From positions 15,026,625 through 15,090,624 of the forward strand of contig CM075862.1 of the NCBI GenBank assembly GCA_037975125.1: a stretch of DNA of 64,000 nt. The letters are read 5' to 3'. This DNA is from Latrodectus hesperus (lineage: Eukaryota; Arthropoda; Arachnida; Araneae; Theridiidae). A program made the translations under genes and the position numbers. Shown here in pieces: positions 63,746-64,000 of the stretch; position 1 is the stretch's first letter; every line of letters begins with the position of its first letter. The notes under the pieces are model-generated. The model made no database searches and was not told where the DNA came from. It saw only the letters and a list, made by a program, of their open reading frames with translations.

Positions 63746-64000
63746 TTTTCACCAAGATTTTATCATAATTACAAATAAGGAAGTAAACTGAACATTGTGG
63801 AAGAATATTAGAATTCAAACAGCATATTAAACTTTATTGCTTCAAATGAATTAAAATAATATAATTTAATATGCTGATGTCTATTTTAATACATCAGAAT
63901 TAAAATCTTGATACTTGAATAGATAAGATATTGGAAGAATGTTTGAATTCAAACGACATGTAAAGTTTTGAAAAAGAACTGATTCAAAATTTTAAATTAT
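63746..64000. other. AT-rich DNA, nothing recognised
   Basis: Background to the window edge. Confidence 0.5.

Overview
The window looks like an intergenic or intronic stretch from a eukaryotic, probably arthropod and plausibly spider, nuclear genome. It is strongly AT-rich (by eye well under 35 % GC) and carries a dozen long (TA)n microsatellites. I found no convincing host protein-coding gene. No rRNA gene, true tRNA gene, CRISPR array or bacterial-style operon is visible. The spider suggestion is an inference from the mix of mariner, Tc1, LINE and tRNA-derived SINE copies. It is not proven by the sequence.

Almost everything recognisable is transposon-derived and broken. Class II elements are: a 1,268 bp mariner with 30 bp terminal repeats and a three-times frameshifted DD34D transposase (8339-9606); a DD41D (rosa/Visitor-like) Tc1/mariner element (12612-13913); a mellifera-type mariner holding a hAT fragment (39038-40746); two decayed Tc1-like transposases (42990-43970 and 53735-54480, both minus strand); a probable non-autonomous Helitron (about 19051-20103); and a group of non-autonomous elements with hAT-like 8-9 bp target duplications (7304-7528, 30553-30807, 51166-52080, 60053-60945). 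Class I elements are three minus-strand LINE 3' fragments and one plus-strand fragment, several with clear target-site duplications and trinucleotide tails, plus at least seven tRNA-headed SINE copies.

Layout: 0-7 kb is mostly featureless AT-rich DNA with a 32 bp minisatellite. 7-9.6 kb holds a tandem repeat, a MITE, a SINE and a mariner. 12.6-13.9 kb is the DD41D element. 16.3-17.6 kb is a tandem array followed by a GC-richer island. 19-20 kb is the Helitron. 21.4-23.5 kb has a LINE and a SINE. 24.5-31.5 kb has two copies of an ~0.9 kb repeat, one carrying a MITE and preceded by a SINE. 33.3-35.3 kb is a LINE cluster. 35.5-36.9 kb is a satellite-like array. 39-40.8 kb is the nested mariner/hAT. 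41.4-43.9 kb has a SINE and Tc1. 46.7-47.7 kb is a second GC-richer island. 48.7-50 kb is a three-unit tandem repeat. 51-61 kb has the two long TIR elements, further SINE and Tc1 copies, and two striking hairpins. 61.5-62.1 kb is another tandem array. 62.7-63.8 kb has a SINE and a possible small TIR element.

The main value of the window is relative dating. A SINE was hit by a mariner, a LINE by another LINE, a mariner by a hAT, and a repeat copy by a MITE for which the other copy preserves the empty site. Several GC-richer islands without ORFs are candidates for conserved regulatory DNA of a flanking gene, but this is untested. I did not find convincing evidence of a new biological system; the most novel items are the TIR family and the hairpins.
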